Source of the DNA: Planctomycetota bacterium | GTDB taxonomy: Bacteria; Planctomycetota; UBA1135; GCA-002748355 | DNA: 64,000 nucleotides | Reading direction: 5' to 3' | Assembly (NCBI GenBank): GCA_027021385.1 | Contig: JALUUL010000086.1 | Location: forward strand, 124,001-188,000 | Shown: positions 63,583-64,000 of the stretch, piece after piece | Layout of the letters: every line of letters begins with the position of its first letter | Position numbering within the stretch: the first letter of the stretch is position 1 | Notes under the pieces: generated by a model | Told to the model about the DNA's origin: nothing | The model's database searches: none | What the model saw: only the letters and a program-made list of their open reading frames with translations | Position numbers and translations under genes: made by a program

Positions 63583-64000
63583 ATGAAGATCCTCGCCCCC
63601 TGTCTTTCCCTGTCCCTCACGTTCCTGACGGCCTCGGTCGTCCCCGCCCAGACCTCGACGACCCTCCCCTCGGGGATGGACCGGATCGAAGGTAACGATC
63701 TCGACTGGGCCACCTGGCGGTTCACCCCGGCGCGCGCCGTCTACTCCTACAAGGCCGCCGTCTTCCCCTGGGGGAACGCCTCCAGGACTCTGACGGGAGT
63801 CAAGGCCCGGCGGGACGGCCTGCTCGTGACCCCCTTCGTCCAGAACTCGAAGAGCATTCGTCTCTACGTCTCCTATGACGGCAATGACCCCGAACGGATG
63901 GACATCTTCTTCGACGGGAATCATGGAACGGGGAAGAGCCTCGTCCTCGGGAGCGCCGCCGCACCGGCGACCGTGAACTACCCCGCCGATCCGCAACCCC
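63583..64000 (+). CDS. Secreted protein, tandem paralog 2 (3' end outside window)
   Basis: Open frame from ATG 63583, ten bases after AAAGGA, to the window end without a stop (139 codons seen). Signal peptide of about 24 residues ending VVPAQT. The mature part reads STTLPSGMDRIEG, WATWRFTPARAVYSYKA, KARRDGLLVTPFV, LYVSYDGNDP and FDGNHG, matching paralog 1 in the same order with the same spacing. A recent-to-moderate tandem duplication; more copies may follow beyond the window. Function unknown. Confidence 0.8.
   Translation, partial: MKILAPCLSLSLTFLTASVVPAQTSTTLPSGMDRIEGNDLDWATWRFTPARAVYSYKAAVFPWGNASRTLTGVKARRDGLLVTPFVQNSKSIRLYVSYDGNDPERMDIFFDGNHGTGKSLVLGSAAAPATVNYPADPQP

Overview
The window is a 64-kb stretch of a very GC-rich, gene-dense bacterial chromosome. 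Lipid A acyltransferase-like, LptF/LptG, outer-membrane-barrel and lipoprotein genes point to a diderm. The mix of large secreted FG-GAP, beta-helix and subtilisin-like proteins, odd regulators and a lysine/alanine-rich histone H1-like tail looks most like a member of the Planctomycetota. That assignment is an inference from gene content and style, not from a marker-gene search. No insertion sequence, prophage, CRISPR array or rRNA was found. One tRNA-Arg is present.

Layout. 1-4.5 kb: the 3' part of a CusA/CzcA-type metal efflux pump, a YHS metal-binding lipoprotein and the RNA ligase RtcB. 4.6-14.4 kb: a secreted GH2 glycosidase, an FG-GAP protein, an M48 protease lipoprotein, a TPMT-like methyltransferase, a YkgJ-type protein, a possible globin-fold protein, tRNA-Arg and an outer-membrane barrel. 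14.5-19.8 kb: PcrA helicase, a sigma-54-type AAA+ protein without a DNA-binding domain, and the TrkH/TrkA potassium uptake pair. 20-30 kb: envelope genes, including a CAP-domain lipoprotein, an LpxL-like acyltransferase overlapping a two-module kinase-fold protein, LptF and LptG, then a polytopic membrane protein, rubrerythrin and a short-chain dehydrogenase. 30-38 kb: a signalling block with a coiled-coil membrane protein, PtsI, a protein of four Myb/SANT-like repeats, a STAS protein, a histidine kinase with a pseudo-receiver, a response regulator and an HD protein. 38-54.7 kb: largely housekeeping, with an RluA-type pseudouridine synthase, an amidase, MurA, Ffh, S16, Maf, L31, RF1, PrmC, an FtsB-like protein and enolase. 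The unusual member here is an H1-like tail fused to an apparently inactive endonuclease III-like domain. 54.8-64 kb: secreted proteins.

The most notable signal is near 57.6 kb. A (CT)12 tract sits in the first codons of a secreted beta-helix protein. The ATG with the good ribosome binding site runs into a stop just after the tract, while the frame continuing into the long ORF encodes the rest of a textbook signal peptide. Gain of one CT unit would join the two. This looks like a phase-variable (contingency) gene that is OFF in this sequence. It lies in a lower-GC island (about 57.4-60.8 kb) whose right edge falls inside the next gene.

Functional links that can be read from gene order are the trkA-trkH operon, the kinase-acyltransferase overlap next to lptF-lptG, the kinase-regulator-HD operon, and the enolase-ftsB-beta-propeller operon. 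Several genes overlap by ATGA, so translational coupling is common here.
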